A DNA stretch of 64,000 nt from Citrobacter telavivensis (GTDB lineage: Bacteria; Pseudomonadota; Gammaproteobacteria; Enterobacterales; Enterobacteriaceae), in NCBI GenBank assembly GCA_009363175.1, contig CP045205.1, forward strand, positions 5,332,001 to 5,396,000, read 5' to 3'. Below, in pieces: positions 16,108 through 26,253 of this stretch. The first letter of the stretch is position 1; every line of letters starts with the position of its first letter. The notes beneath the pieces are model-generated. The model saw only the letters and a list, made by a program, of their open reading frames with translations. It was not told the DNA's origin and did no database searches. The position numbers and the translations under genes are program-made.

Positions 16108-18039
16108 TTATTTGTCGCCTAACTGCTCTGACATGGTATTACCTGGGTTCGGCGTGCGCGGTTCATCAACCGGGCGCGGCGCACGAGGTGTGCCATTATT
16201 GTCAGAATTGTTAGAGCCCGGTTCTTCCCAGCCAGCAGGCGGGCGAACATCGCGGCGAGCCATCAGGTCATCAATCTGCGGCGCATCGATGGTCTCATAT
16301 TTCATGAGCGCATCTTTCATGGCATGCAGGATGTCCATGTTGTCATTCAGGAGCTGACGCGCACGATTGTAGTTACGTTCAATCAGTGCTTTCACTTCCT
16401 GGTCGATGATACGCGCGGTTTCATCGGACATATGTTTCGCTTTTGCAACGCTACGACCGAGGAAAACTTCACCCTCTTCTTCCGCGTACAGCAGCGGACC
16501 GAGTTTGTCGGAGAAGCCCCACTGAGTCACCATGTTACGCGCCAGGTTGGTTGCAACCTTAATGTCGTTCGACGCACCGGTAGAAACATGTTCAACACCG
16601 TAGATGAGCTCTTCTGCCAGGCGACCACCGTACAGCGTGGAGATCTGGCTTTCCAGTTTCTGACGGCTAGCGCTGATCGCGTCGCCTTCAGGCAGGAAGA
16701 AGGTCACACCCAGCGCACGTCCGCGCGGGATAATCGTCACTTTATGCACCGGATCGTGTTCCGGGACCAGGCGACCGATAATCGCGTGGCCTGCTTCGTG
16801 GTAAGCGGTCGATTCTTTCTGCGCTTCCGTCATCACCATGGAGCGACGTTCCGCACCCATCATGATTTTGTCTTTCGCTTTTTCGAACTCAACCATCGAC
16901 ACGACGCGCTTGTTGCCACGAGCAGCAAACAGCGCCGCTTCGTTCACCAGGTTCGCCAGATCTGCACCCGAGAAGCCCGGCGTACCACGGGCAATGATTG
17001 CCGCGTCGATATCCGGCGCCAGCGGTACACGGCGCATATGCACTTTCAGGATCTGTTCACGACCACGTACATCCGGTAAGCCGACCACAACCTGACGGTC
17101 GAAACGGCCTGGACGCAACAGCGCAGGGTCAAGAACGTCCGGACGGTTAGTTGCCGCGATAACGATAATACCTTCGTTACCTTCAAAACCATCCATCTCA
17201 ACCAGCATCTGGTTCAGGGTCTGTTCACGTTCATCGTGACCACCACCCAGACCCGCGCCACGCTGGCGACCTACGGCATCGATTTCATCGATGAAGATAA
17301 TGCACGGTGCCGCTTTCTTGGCCTGTTCGAACATGTCACGCACACGAGATGCACCGACGCCGACGAACATTTCCACGAAGTCAGAACCTGAAATCGTAAA
17401 GAATGGGACCTTCGCTTCACCTGCAATGGCTTTCGCCAGCAAGGTTTTACCGGTACCCGGAGGACCGACCATCAGGACGCCTTTCGGGATTTTACCGCCC
17501 AGTTTCTGGAAGCGGCTCGGCTCGCGCAGGTATTCAACCAGTTCCGCCACTTCTTCTTTCGCTTCGTCACAGCCTGCAACGTCGGCGAAAGTGGTTTTGA
17601 TCTGATCTTCCGTCAGCATGCGCGCTTTGCTCTTACCGAACGACATGGCGCCTTTGCCACCGCCGCCCTGCATCTGACGCATAAAGAAGATCCAGACGCC
17701 GATCAACAGCAGCATCGGGAACCAGGAAATGAAGATGGAAGCCAGCAGGCTCGGTTCTTCTGGTGGTTCACCAACAACCTTGACGTTCTTAGTCAGCAGG
17801 TTATCAAGCAGCTTCGGATCGTTTACCGGAATGTAAGTCGTGTAACGGTTACTATCTTTCTTGGTAACGTTGATCTCACGTCCGTTGATACGTGCTTCAC
17901 GAACCTGGTCGTTGTTGACCTCTTGCAGGAAGGTAGAGTAATCCACCTTACGGCCATTAGACTCGCTGGGCCCAAAGCTCTGGAATACTGACATCAGCAC
18001 AACGGCAATGACCAGCCAGAGTATTAGGTTTTTCGCCAT
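16108..18039 (-). CDS. ftsH: ATP-dependent zinc metalloprotease FtsH
   Basis: FtsH is the essential membrane-anchored AAA protease that degrades sigma-32, LpxC and unassembled membrane proteins. The 643 residues include two N-terminal membrane segments (about 5-24 and 97-118), Walker A GPPGTGKT near 195, Walker B IIFIDEID, the second region of homology with arginines, and the zinc motif HEAGH near 414. The ATG (MAKNLILW) is preferred. An in-frame TTG three codons upstream has a slightly better placed Shine-Dalgarno, so three more residues are possible. Confidence 0.98.
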   Translation of the reverse strand: MAKNLILWLVIAVVLMSVFQSFGPSESNGRKVDYSTFLQEVNNDQVREARINGREINVTKKDSNRYTTYIPVNDPKLLDNLLTKNVKVVGEPPEEPSLLASIFISWFPMLLLIGVWIFFMRQMQGGGGKGAMSFGKSKARMLTEDQIKTTFADVAGCDEAKEEVAELVEYLREPSRFQKLGGKIPKGVLMVGPPGTGKTLLAKAIAGEAKVPFFTISGSDFVEMFVGVGASRVRDMFEQAKKAAPCIIFIDEIDAVGRQRGAGLGGGHDEREQTLNQMLVEMDGFEGNEGIIVIAATNRPDVLDPALLRPGRFDRQVVVGLPDVRGREQILKVHMRRVPLAPDIDAAIIARGTPGFSGADLANLVNEAALFAARGNKRVVSMVEFEKAKDKIMMGAERRSMVMTEAQKESTAYHEAGHAIIGRLVPEHDPVHKVTIIPRGRALGVTFFLPEGDAISASRQKLESQISTLYGGRLAEELIYGVEHVSTGASNDIKVATNLARNMVTQWGFSDKLGPLLYAEEEGEVFLGRSVAKAKHMSDETARIIDQEVKALIERNYNRARQLLNDNMDILHAMKDALMKYETIDAPQIDDLMARRDVRPPAGWEEPGSNNSDNNGTPRAPRPVDEPRTPNPGNTMSEQLGDK

Positions 18040-18138
18040 GTCACTCAAGGGATTAACCTCTTATTACAACTGTGTTAAAAACAGCGTCAGGATACTCTAT
18101 ATCCAGCGTCTTTCAAACTTTCGTCTGAAATCGACCAG

Positions 18139-18768
18139 TTATGGTTTACGCCCGGTCGCTACAATATACACTTCACGCGAACGTGCGCGAGAAGAGTCCG
18201 GCTTACGAACTTTCACCTTCGTAAACAGGGAGCGAATTTCCCTTAGATACTCATCGAAACCTTCGCCCTGGAACACCTTCACTACAAAACTGCCACCCGG
18301 CGCTAGTACATCACGACACATTTCTAACGCCAGTTCCACCAGATACATGGCACGGGGGATATCCACCGCCGGTGTTCCGCTCATGTTTGGTGCCATATCG
18401 GACATGACAACCTGGACTTTACTGTCACCCACGCGTTCCAGCAGCGCCTTCATGACAAGTTCATCACGAAAGTCGCCCTGAAGAAAGTCCACACCAACGA
18501 TAGGATCCATAGGTAAAAGATCACAAGCGATGATACGGCCTTTGCCGCCAATCTGCGAGACCACATACTGTGACCAGCCTCCTGGCGCGGCACCGAGATC
18601 GACTACCGTCATCCCCGGCTTAAAAAGTTTGTCACTTTGCTGTATTTCATCAAGTTTAAACCAGGCACGGGAACGCAACCCCTTTTTCTGTGCCTCTTGA
18701 ACATATTTATCGCTAAAGTGTTCCTGAAGCCAGCGACTCGAGCTGGCAGAACGCTTCTTACCTGTCAT
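18139..18768 (-). CDS. rlmE: 23S rRNA 2'-O-ribose U2552 methyltransferase
   Basis: RlmE (RrmJ/FtsJ) methylates U2552 in the A-loop of 23S rRNA in the 50S subunit. The 209 residues carry the SAM-binding motif VVDLGAAPGGWSQY near 57-70 and the catalytic Lys/Asp blocks (DLLPMDP, VMSDMAPNMSG, FVVKVF). It is co-transcribed with ftsH and is divergent from yhbY across a 126-bp gap. A CCCATATAT stretch in the leader resembles a sigma-32 -10 element, but I found no -35 at proper spacing. Confidence 0.97.
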   Translation of the reverse strand: MTGKKRSASSSRWLQEHFSDKYVQEAQKKGLRSRAWFKLDEIQQSDKLFKPGMTVVDLGAAPGGWSQYVVSQIGGKGRIIACDLLPMDPIVGVDFLQGDFRDELVMKALLERVGDSKVQVVMSDMAPNMSGTPAVDIPRAMYLVELALEMCRDVLAPGGSFVVKVFQGEGFDEYLREIRSLFTKVKVRKPDSSRARSREVYIVATGRKP

Positions 18769-18894
18769 TTAACTTTCCCATCGGGGCAGAACATCGTTGC
18801 CATACGGCGTAAATTTCCACGCACTATTTGGCGATATATGGGAGATGGCGGTAGAATGACCCGTTTTCAATCCCAACGTAAGCAAAAATATACG

Positions 18895-19188
18895 ATGAAT
18901 CTGAGTACTAAACAAAAACAGCACCTGAAAGGTCTGGCACATCCGCTCAAGCCGGTCGTTATGCTTGGCAATAATGGTTTGACCGAAGGGGTACTGGCCG
19001 AGATTGAACAAGCGTTAGAGCACCATGAACTTATCAAGGTGAAAGTCGCGTCTGAAGATCGCGAAACAAAAACCTTGATCGTGGACGCTATCGTGCGCGA
19101 AACCGGCGCCTGTAATGTACAGGTCATCGGTAAAATGCTGGTGCTTTATCGCCCGAGTAAAGAACGCAAAATCTCGCTGCCACGCTAA
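18895..19188 (+). CDS. yhbY: Ribosome assembly RNA-binding protein YhbY
   Basis: This 97-residue CRM-domain protein is associated with pre-50S ribosomes. The GNNGLTEGV loop near residues 25-33 is the GxxG-like RNA-binding motif of the domain. The ATG at 18895 (MNLSTKQKQHLKGLAHPLK) gives the family length; the much longer frame runs back into rlmE on the other strand. A bidirectional terminator separates it from convergent greA. Confidence 0.96.
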   Translation: MNLSTKQKQHLKGLAHPLKPVVMLGNNGLTEGVLAEIEQALEHHELIKVKVASEDRETKTLIVDAIVRETGACNVQVIGKMLVLYRPSKERKISLPR

Positions 19189-19276
19189 GAATATCCTAAA
19201 GTCGAACACAAAACCTGTGTAAAACGAGGGATTTCCCGCAAGCAGGAGAGCAAAATGCCACGCTCTCTTCGTTGAT

Positions 19277-19300
19277 AAAAGGCCGCTATGCGGCCTTTTT
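19277..19300 (+). terminator. Bidirectional terminator between yhbY and greA
   Basis: AAAAGGCCGC-tat-GCGGCCTTTTT with runs of A and T on either side; it serves both convergent genes. Confidence 0.9.
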
Positions 19301-19333
19301 CCTTTCTTTACAATACATCAACATCTTGAGCAC

Positions 19334-19810
19334 TTACAGGTATTCTACCTTAGTGACCTCATATTCCACTTCGCCGCCCGGGGTTTTGATCACCACGACG
19401 TCATCCTGTTCTTTGCCAATCAGGCCACGCGCAATCGGCGAGTTGACGGAAATCAGGTTCTGTTTGAAGTCCGCTTCATCATCACCCACGATGCGCCAGG
19501 TCTGCTCTTCGTCGTTATCGAGATTCAAAACGGTGACTGTGGCACCAAAGACAACGCGACCGTTATTCGGCATTTTAGTGACATCGATGACCTGTGCATT
19601 CGACAGCTTCGCTTCGATGTCTTTGATTCGACCTTCGCAGAAACCCTGCTGTTCACGCGCCGCGTGATATTCCGCATTCTCTTTCAGATCGCCGTGCTCG
19701 CGCGCTTCGGCAATAGAGGCAATAATTTCAGGACGGCGCACAGATTTCAGAAAATCCAGCTCTTCGCGTAATTTTTCTGCACCACGTAAGGTCATCGGAA
19801 TCGCTTGCAT
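19334..19810 (-). CDS. greA: Transcription elongation factor GreA
   Basis: GreA rescues backtracked RNA polymerase by stimulating transcript cleavage through the secondary channel. The 158 residues have an N-terminal coiled coil with the tip acidic pair (GDLKENAEYHAA near 40-51) and a C-terminal FKBP-like domain (SPIARGLIGK). Length and start equal E. coli. The 5' leader holds a terminator-like hairpin, the probable source of GraL RNA. Confidence 0.98.
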   Translation of the reverse strand: MQAIPMTLRGAEKLREELDFLKSVRRPEIIASIAEAREHGDLKENAEYHAAREQQGFCEGRIKDIEAKLSNAQVIDVTKMPNNGRVVFGATVTVLNLDNDEEQTWRIVGDDEADFKQNLISVNSPIARGLIGKEQDDVVVIKTPGGEVEYEVTKVEYL

Positions 19811-19907
19811 TTGTTATACCTCTTGAACATTCCTGTAGGGGGCGATCGCTCCGCCCCGGCTGTTAAGCCTGCCCCGGTATGGCGTCATACCCGGGCCAGA
19901 AGCAAAA

Positions 19908-19965
19908 AAATACCGACCCGGAAGCAAGGTCCAGGTCAGCTACAATTCTTAATTTGATGTTCATT
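19908..19965 (-). ncRNA. graL: GraL-type leader RNA of greA (approximate ends)
   Basis: In the greA leader, on the minus strand, GACCTGGA and TCCGGGTC form a hairpin with one G:T pair, followed by GGTATTTTTTT, a typical intrinsic terminator. In E. coli the same position yields the short GraL RNA by premature termination. A TAAAAT box near 19970 could be the -10. Ends are estimates. Confidence 0.6.
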
Positions 19966-20056
19966 TTACCCTGGAGTTCCCTATGGGTCATCGTTTACTT
20001 TGCAGGGCATTGCGCCGTAGTATGACGGCTTGTTTCCAGGTTGTTAGCGCGAGATT

Positions 20057-21490
20057 ATGCGATTTCCCAGATTTATCATCGGATTGACTACCAGCGTAGC
20101 GTTCAGCGTCCAGGCCGCGAACGTTGACGAGTACATCAACCAGCTCCCTGCCGGAGCCAACCTTGCACTCATGGTCCAGAAGGTCGGCGCCCCGACCCCC
20201 GCGATTGATTATCATAGTCAGCAAATGGCGCTTCCTGCCAGTACGCAGAAAGTGATCACCGCGCTGGCGGCCTTAATTCAGCTCGGCCCTGACTTCCGCT
20301 TTACTACCACGCTGGAGACCAAAGGCAGCGTCGATGAGGGCGTGCTGAAAGGCGACTTAGTTGCGCGATTTGGTGCCGATCCGACGCTAAAACGCCAGGA
20401 TATTCGGAATATGGTGGCGAACCTGAAAAAATCAGGCGTCACGGAAATTACCGGAAACGTCCTTATTGATACCTCTGTTTTTGCCAGCCACGATAAAGCG
20501 CCAGGGTGGCCCTGGAACGACATGACCCAGTGTTTCAGCGCGCCGCCAGCGGCCGCGATTGTCGACAGGAACTGCTTCTCAATTTCGCTCTACAGCGCGC
20601 AAAAAGCGAACGATTTGGCCTATATTCGCGTGGCGTCTTACTACCCTGTCACCATGTTCAGCCAGGTTCGCACCCTCGCGCGCGGCTCGGCAGAGGCGCA
20701 ATATTGTGAGCTGGACGTGGTTCCGGGCGATTTAAACCGCTTCACGCTGACCGGTTGTCTGCCGCAGCGTGCTGACCCTCTCCCACTGGCATTTGCCATT
20801 CAGGACGGTGCAAGTTATGCCGGGGCGATCCTGAAAGATGAGTTAAAACAAGCCGGTATCAGCTATGGCGGGACATTATTGCGCCAGACGCAGGTCAACG
20901 AACCGGGTACCGTTGTGGCAAGCAAGCAGTCTGCGCCACTGCACGATCTGCTTAAGATTATGCTGAAAAAGTCGGACAATATGATTGCCGATACCGTCTT
21001 CAGGATGATTGGTCACGCGCGATTTAACGTGCCGGGAACGTGGCGTGCAGGCTCCGATGCCGTGCGGCAGATCCTGCGCCAGCAAGCGGGAGTGGATATT
21101 GGCAACACAATTATCGCCGACGGCTCCGGTCTGTCGCGCCATAACCTGATTGCCCCTGCCACCATGATGCAGGTGCTGCAATACATCGCACAGCACGACA
21201 ACGAACTGAACTTCATCTCAATGCTACCGCTGGCGGGCTATGATGGCTCTCTGCAGTACCGTGCGGGTCTGCATCAGGCGGGCGTCGACGGTAAGGTCTC
21301 GGCGAAGACGGGGTCGTTGCAGGGTGTGTACAACCTGGCGGGCTTTATTACCACCGCAAGCGGGCAGCGGATGGCGTTTGTGCAGTATCTGTCGGGTTAT
21401 GCAGTAGAACCTGCCGATCAACGTAACCGTCGCATTCCGCTGGTTCGCTTTGAAAGCCGGTTGTACAAAGATATTTATCAGAATAACTAG
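20057..21490 (+). CDS. dacB: D-alanyl-D-alanine carboxypeptidase/endopeptidase PBP4
   Basis: PBP4 is a periplasmic low-molecular-weight penicillin-binding protein that trims and cleaves peptidoglycan cross-links. The 477 residues begin with a signal peptide ending near VQA-AN (20). Active-site motifs are SxxK (PASTQK, Ser at about 62), SDN (KKSDNMIAD) and KTG (SAKTGSLQG), with the large insert typical of class C PBPs. It is divergent from greA and followed by a REP pair. Confidence 0.98.
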   Translation: MRFPRFIIGLTTSVAFSVQAANVDEYINQLPAGANLALMVQKVGAPTPAIDYHSQQMALPASTQKVITALAALIQLGPDFRFTTTLETKGSVDEGVLKGDLVARFGADPTLKRQDIRNMVANLKKSGVTEITGNVLIDTSVFASHDKAPGWPWNDMTQCFSAPPAAAIVDRNCFSISLYSAQKANDLAYIRVASYYPVTMFSQVRTLARGSAEAQYCELDVVPGDLNRFTLTGCLPQRADPLPLAFAIQDGASYAGAILKDELKQAGISYGGTLLRQTQVNEPGTVVASKQSAPLHDLLKIMLKKSDNMIADTVFRMIGHARFNVPGTWRAGSDAVRQILRQQAGVDIGNTIIADGSGLSRHNLIAPATMMQVLQYIAQHDNELNFISMLPLAGYDGSLQYRAGLHQAGVDGKVSAKTGSLQGVYNLAGFITTASGQRMAFVQYLSGYAVEPADQRNRRIPLVRFESRLYKDIYQNN

Positions 21491-21500
21491 GTGGGTATTT

Positions 21501-21573
21501 TGCCGGATGGCGCTAGCGCTTATCCGGCCTACAGATGATGTATGCCCGGTAAGCGCTAGCGCCACCGGGCATT
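21501..21573. repeat. REP/BIME pair between dacB and obgE
   Basis: Two inverted REP-like units (TGCCGGATGGCGCTAGCGC... and ...GCGCTAGCGCCACCGGGCA) lie head to head between convergent genes. This is the usual location and form of enterobacterial BIMEs. Confidence 0.85.
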
Positions 21574-21583
21574 GAAACGGGGA

Positions 21584-22771
<1,188 letters not shown>

Positions 22772-23737
22772 TCATTCGCCTGAGCGGGGCTGCGATACCA
22801 CCGATTCATGCTTACGTAATCCGCCCCAAATACGATGACCAATGGCGGAGTACATCGCGCCCGCAACCACGACAAACGCACCGAGATAACCTAGAAGGTT
22901 TAACATCGGTCTGGCGAAGAAATCGGGCCAGGCCATAGATAAAAGATCTGAAAATAACAGCGTAAACAGCGGGGTGAGCGTGATTAATGCGCTCACCTGA
23001 GCTGCCTGCCAACGCGCCATCGCTTCCGCCAGGGCGCCATATCCTACCAGCGTATTCAGCCCACAAAAAATCAAACAGGCAAGCTGCCAGTCACTGAGCT
23101 GGGCTATTACGCCGGGCTTTGCCAGTGGCAACAGCGCTATCGTACATAAAGTGTACAGTAAAAACAGGATCTGCGGTGATGCCAGACGCCGCAATAACAC
23201 CTTTTGCGCGACGCCATAACTGACCCAGACCATGGCCGCACCGACGCCAAAAATAACACCCCAGGTGTAATCGGTCAGTTTGGTAAAAATTTCTATCAGA
23301 CTGGTGTTGAAGAACATCACCAGCCCGCTTAACAGCATTATCGCGCCAACAATCTGCGTACCGCGCATCTTCTCTTTAAGGATAAATACGCTCGCGACCA
23401 TCATACCCACTGGCGACAGTTGACCAATCACCTGCGAAGCCGTCGGGCTTAAATACTGCAGGGAAGAGCTGAACAGGATGAAGTTCCCAAAGAGTCCAGC
23501 GGTGGCAATCGCCAACAGGATCAGCCAGCGCGACTTGCGAAAAATTCGCAGCGGCGGAAGCCTGCGCTTCGCGGTCAGAATCGCCCCGAGGCCAACGCTC
23601 GCGATTAAAAAACGGTAAAACACGATGGTAGAAGGTTCCATCACCTCCAGCACCTGCTTCATAGCAATTGGCAAAGCCCCCCAACACACTGCGGTTGTGA
23701 GCGCCAAAAGAATACCAATGCCAGCCTGCTGCTTCAT
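22772..23737 (-). CDS. yhbE: EamA-family inner-membrane transporter YhbE
   Basis: This 321-residue protein of the drug/metabolite transporter superfamily has about ten hydrophobic segments in two EamA repeats. It lies between rpmA and obgE, as in E. coli, and its substrate is unknown. A terminator between rpmA and yhbE suggests only part of the ribosomal transcript reaches it. Confidence 0.93.
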   Translation of the reverse strand: MKQQAGIGILLALTTAVCWGALPIAMKQVLEVMEPSTIVFYRFLIASVGLGAILTAKRRLPPLRIFRKSRWLILLAIATAGLFGNFILFSSSLQYLSPTASQVIGQLSPVGMMVASVFILKEKMRGTQIVGAIMLLSGLVMFFNTSLIEIFTKLTDYTWGVIFGVGAAMVWVSYGVAQKVLLRRLASPQILFLLYTLCTIALLPLAKPGVIAQLSDWQLACLIFCGLNTLVGYGALAEAMARWQAAQVSALITLTPLFTLLFSDLLSMAWPDFFARPMLNLLGYLGAFVVVAGAMYSAIGHRIWGGLRKHESVVSQPRSGE

Positions 23738-23811
23738 GCCCGTTTTCCCTGCAAGGGCTCGTTATCCGGTACAAAGCGGTTTCACGAGCATATTTACCGG
23801 TCGTCGAATGT

Positions 23812-23843
23812 AAAAAGCCCCGCAACAGGGTGCGGGGCTTTTA
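23812..23843 (-). terminator. Terminator after rpmA
   Basis: Minus strand: AAAAGCCCCGCA ... TGCGGGGCTTTTT hairpin, between rpmA and yhbE. Confidence 0.9.
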
Positions 23844-23866
23844 TCCGTTACCGGACCACGAAAAAC

Positions 23867-24124
23867 TTACTCAGCAACGATGCTGATGTATTTACGGTTG
23901 TTCGGGCCTTTAACTTCAAATTTCACTTTACCGTCTGCTTTAGCAAACAGAGTGTGGTCACGACCGCAACCTACGTTGGTGCCAGCGTGGAACTTGGTGC
24001 CACGTTGACGAACGATGATGCTACCCGCCAGAACGGATTCGCCACCGAAACGCTTAACGCCCAGGCGTTTAGCTTCTGAATCGCGACCGTTACGAGTTGA
24101 GCCGCCAGCCTTTTTATGTGCCAT
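23867..24124 (-). CDS. rpmA: 50S ribosomal protein L27
   Basis: L27 is an 85-residue basic protein whose N-terminus (AHKKAGGSTRNGRDSE) reaches the peptidyl-transferase centre. Length and sequence match E. coli. It lies 19 bp after rplU. Confidence 0.98.
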   Translation of the reverse strand: MAHKKAGGSTRNGRDSEAKRLGVKRFGGESVLAGSIIVRQRGTKFHAGTNVGCGRDHTLFAKADGKVKFEVKGPNNRKYISIVAE

Positions 24125-24143
24125 TTAAATCTCTCCTCAGGTC

Positions 24144-24455
24144 TTAGGCGCTGATGCCAGTAATTTTCACATCAGTGAACCACTGACGATGGCCCTGCTG
24201 CTTACGATAGTGTTTACGACGACGAAACTTAACGATTTTAACTTTCTCGCCACGACCGTGAGCAACAACTTCAGCTTTGATTACGCCGCCATCAACGAAA
24301 GGAACGCCGATTTTGACTTCTTCACCGTTTGCGATCATCAGAACTTCAGCGAATTCGATAGATTCGCCAGTTGCGATGTCCAGCTTTTCCAGGCGAACGG
24401 TCTGACCTTCGCTTACTCGGTGTTGTTTACCACCACTTTGGAAAACCGCGTACAT
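24144..24455 (-). CDS. rplU: 50S ribosomal protein L21
   Basis: L21 binds 23S rRNA near L20. The 103 residues begin MYAVFQSGGKQHRV and end KFRRRKHYRKQQGH...ITGISA. The start was moved from the longest frame to the ATG after GCGGAG, which restores the family length. It is the first gene of the L21-L27 operon. Confidence 0.98.
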   Translation of the reverse strand: MYAVFQSGGKQHRVSEGQTVRLEKLDIATGESIEFAEVLMIANGEEVKIGVPFVDGGVIKAEVVAHGRGEKVKIVKFRRRKHYRKQQGHRQWFTDVKITGISA

Positions 24456-24526
24456 AAAAAACTCCGCTTCCGCGCACACCTTTCAATGATTCAGAGTGCG
24501 CTATAAATATTCACAATAGGGCGCGA

Positions 24527-24555
24527 ATATTACGCAAAACGTGAGCCTTTGACAA
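24527..24555 (-). promoter_or_regulatory. rplU-rpmA promoter
   Basis: Minus strand: -35 TTGTCA (24550-24555) and -10 TAATAT (24527-24532) with 17-bp spacing, about 72 bp before the rplU start codon. Confidence 0.75.
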
Positions 24556-24712
24556 GTGCTACAGTCAATACATGAAGAAAAAAAACACAACGTGTATGGT
24601 AACGTTTATCTGCGGCGTTTTTTCAGTACAATCAGCATATATTTCTAACCCTAAACCCTAAGTTACCTTGCCACATGATGAGGTAAACGGGGCGAAAAGC
24701 CCGGCTTTTGCG

Positions 24713-25684
24713 ATGAATTTAGAAAAAATCAATGAGTTAACCGCGCAAGATATGGCGGGTGTCAATGCGACAATCCTTGAACAGCTTAATTCCGACGTCC
24801 AACTGATCAATCAGTTAGGCTATTACATTGTGAGCGGTGGCGGTAAACGTATTCGCCCAATGATTGCCGTACTCGCGGCGCGCGCCGTTGGCTATCAGGG
24901 ACACGCCCATGTCACGATCGCGGCATTGATCGAATTTATCCACACCGCCACCCTGCTTCATGACGATGTGGTGGATGAATCCGATATGCGTCGGGGCAAA
25001 GCCACAGCAAACGCTGCATTTGGCAATGCTGCCAGCGTGCTGGTTGGCGATTTTATCTATACCCGAGCTTTCCAGATGATGACCAGCCTCGGCTCACTAA
25101 AGGTGCTGGAAGTGATGTCTGAAGCCGTGAACGTCATTGCTGAAGGTGAAGTCCTGCAGTTAATGAACGTTAACGACCCGGACATTACAGAAGAAAGCTA
25201 TATGCGCGTGATCTACAGTAAGACAGCGCGACTGTTTGAAGCGGCGGCGCAGTGTTCCGGTCTCCTCGCAGGCTGTAGCGAAGCCGAGGAAAAAGGGTTG
25301 CAGGACTATGGTCGCTATCTGGGAACGGCTTTCCAGTTGATTGACGATCTGCTGGACTACAACGCCGATGGCGAACAACTTGGCAAAAATGTCGGTGATG
25401 ACCTGAACGAAGGCAAACCTACGCTACCGCTGCTGCATGCGATGCGTAACGGCACGCCAGAGCAGGCGCAAATGATTCGCCACGCCATTGAACAAGGAAA
25501 TGGCCGACACCTTCTGGAGCCGGTACTGGACGCGATGAACGCCTGTGGTTCACTGGAATGGACACGCCAGCGCGCAGAAGAAGAGGCTGACAAAGCCATC
25601 GCCGCACTGCAGGTACTTCCTGACTCCCAATGGCGCGAGGCGTTGATCGGTCTGGCGCATATTGCCGTACAGCGTGATCGCTAA
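24713..25684 (+). CDS. ispB: Octaprenyl diphosphate synthase
   Basis: IspB extends farnesyl diphosphate to the C40 side chain of ubiquinone and menaquinone. The 323 residues contain the first Asp-rich motif LLHDDVVDESD near 82-92 and the second IDDLLD near 210. The ATG (MNLEKINELTAQD) gives the family length; the longest frame would start at an upstream TTG. Divergent from rplU. Confidence 0.97.
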   Translation: MNLEKINELTAQDMAGVNATILEQLNSDVQLINQLGYYIVSGGGKRIRPMIAVLAARAVGYQGHAHVTIAALIEFIHTATLLHDDVVDESDMRRGKATANAAFGNAASVLVGDFIYTRAFQMMTSLGSLKVLEVMSEAVNVIAEGEVLQLMNVNDPDITEESYMRVIYSKTARLFEAAAQCSGLLAGCSEAEEKGLQDYGRYLGTAFQLIDDLLDYNADGEQLGKNVGDDLNEGKPTLPLLHAMRNGTPEQAQMIRHAIEQGNGRHLLEPVLDAMNACGSLEWTRQRAEEEADKAIAALQVLPDSQWREALIGLAHIAVQRDR

Positions 25685-25911
25685 TGACGACGCAATCATC
25701 CCGCCACGTCGCGCGGGATGATTCACATAAGTTCCAATAAAACCCGTACAAGCTCACTTCCCCATTGCAACTCACGCAATAAATCTTAATAAATTCTGAA
25801 TATTCAAACTCTTTACATGAACATATTAGAACATCAATTCTCTGAGCGTATAGTGTCTTTTGCAAATTGATTGTGCAAATCAACGATGAATGACCATGAG
25901 CGAGGGGATAA

Positions 25912-26199
25912 ATGGAGAGCAAACTCATTGACTGGCATCCGGCAGATATCATTGCTGGATTACGTAAAAAAGGGACATCAATGGCTGCCGAATCGCGCAG
26001 GCATGGATTAAGTTCCTCCACGCTGGCAAACGCCTTAACCCGACCGTGGCCGAAAGGCGAGCTAATCATAGCGAAAGCGCTCGGAACGGAACCCTGGGTT
26101 ATCTGGCCGTCACGCTACCATGATGCCAGAACACACGAATTCATCGACAGGACGCGTCTGATGCGGGCGGCGCGCCGGGAAAAGCCGGACGTAAAGTAA
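25912..26199 (+). CDS. sfsB: Ner-like DNA-binding regulator SfsB/Nlp
   Basis: This is a 95-residue small DNA-binding protein of the Ner/SfsB family. It begins with WHPADIIAGLRKKGTSMAAE and SSSTLANALTRPWPKGE, a helix-turn-helix related to phage Mu Ner. In E. coli it stimulates maltose metabolism when overproduced. A GGGG-rich ribosome binding site (GAGGGGATAA) lies just upstream. It is convergent with murA. Confidence 0.93.
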   Translation: MESKLIDWHPADIIAGLRKKGTSMAAESRRHGLSSSTLANALTRPWPKGELIIAKALGTEPWVIWPSRYHDARTHEFIDRTRLMRAARREKPDVK

Positions 26200-26210
26200 C
26201 TCGCGAAACA

Positions 26211-26239
26211 GTAGCCCCGGCACAGCGCATCGGGGCTAC
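26211..26239. terminator. Hairpin between convergent sfsB and murA
   Basis: GTAGCCCCG and its exact inverse are separated by an 11-nt loop, without a clear T-run. It probably acts as a shared 3'-end structure. Confidence 0.5.
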
Positions 26240-26253
26240 TCAATGACACACAA

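Noticed and set aside
18040..18048. TTG start for ftsH adding Met-Ser-Asp
   Set aside because: Possible, but the ATG three codons later gives the accepted E. coli N-terminus; noted in the gene entry.
18769..18894. Sigma-32 promoter upstream of rlmE
   Set aside because: A CCCATATAT -10-like block is present, but the nearest TTGAAA lies about 22 bp away, too far for the consensus spacing.
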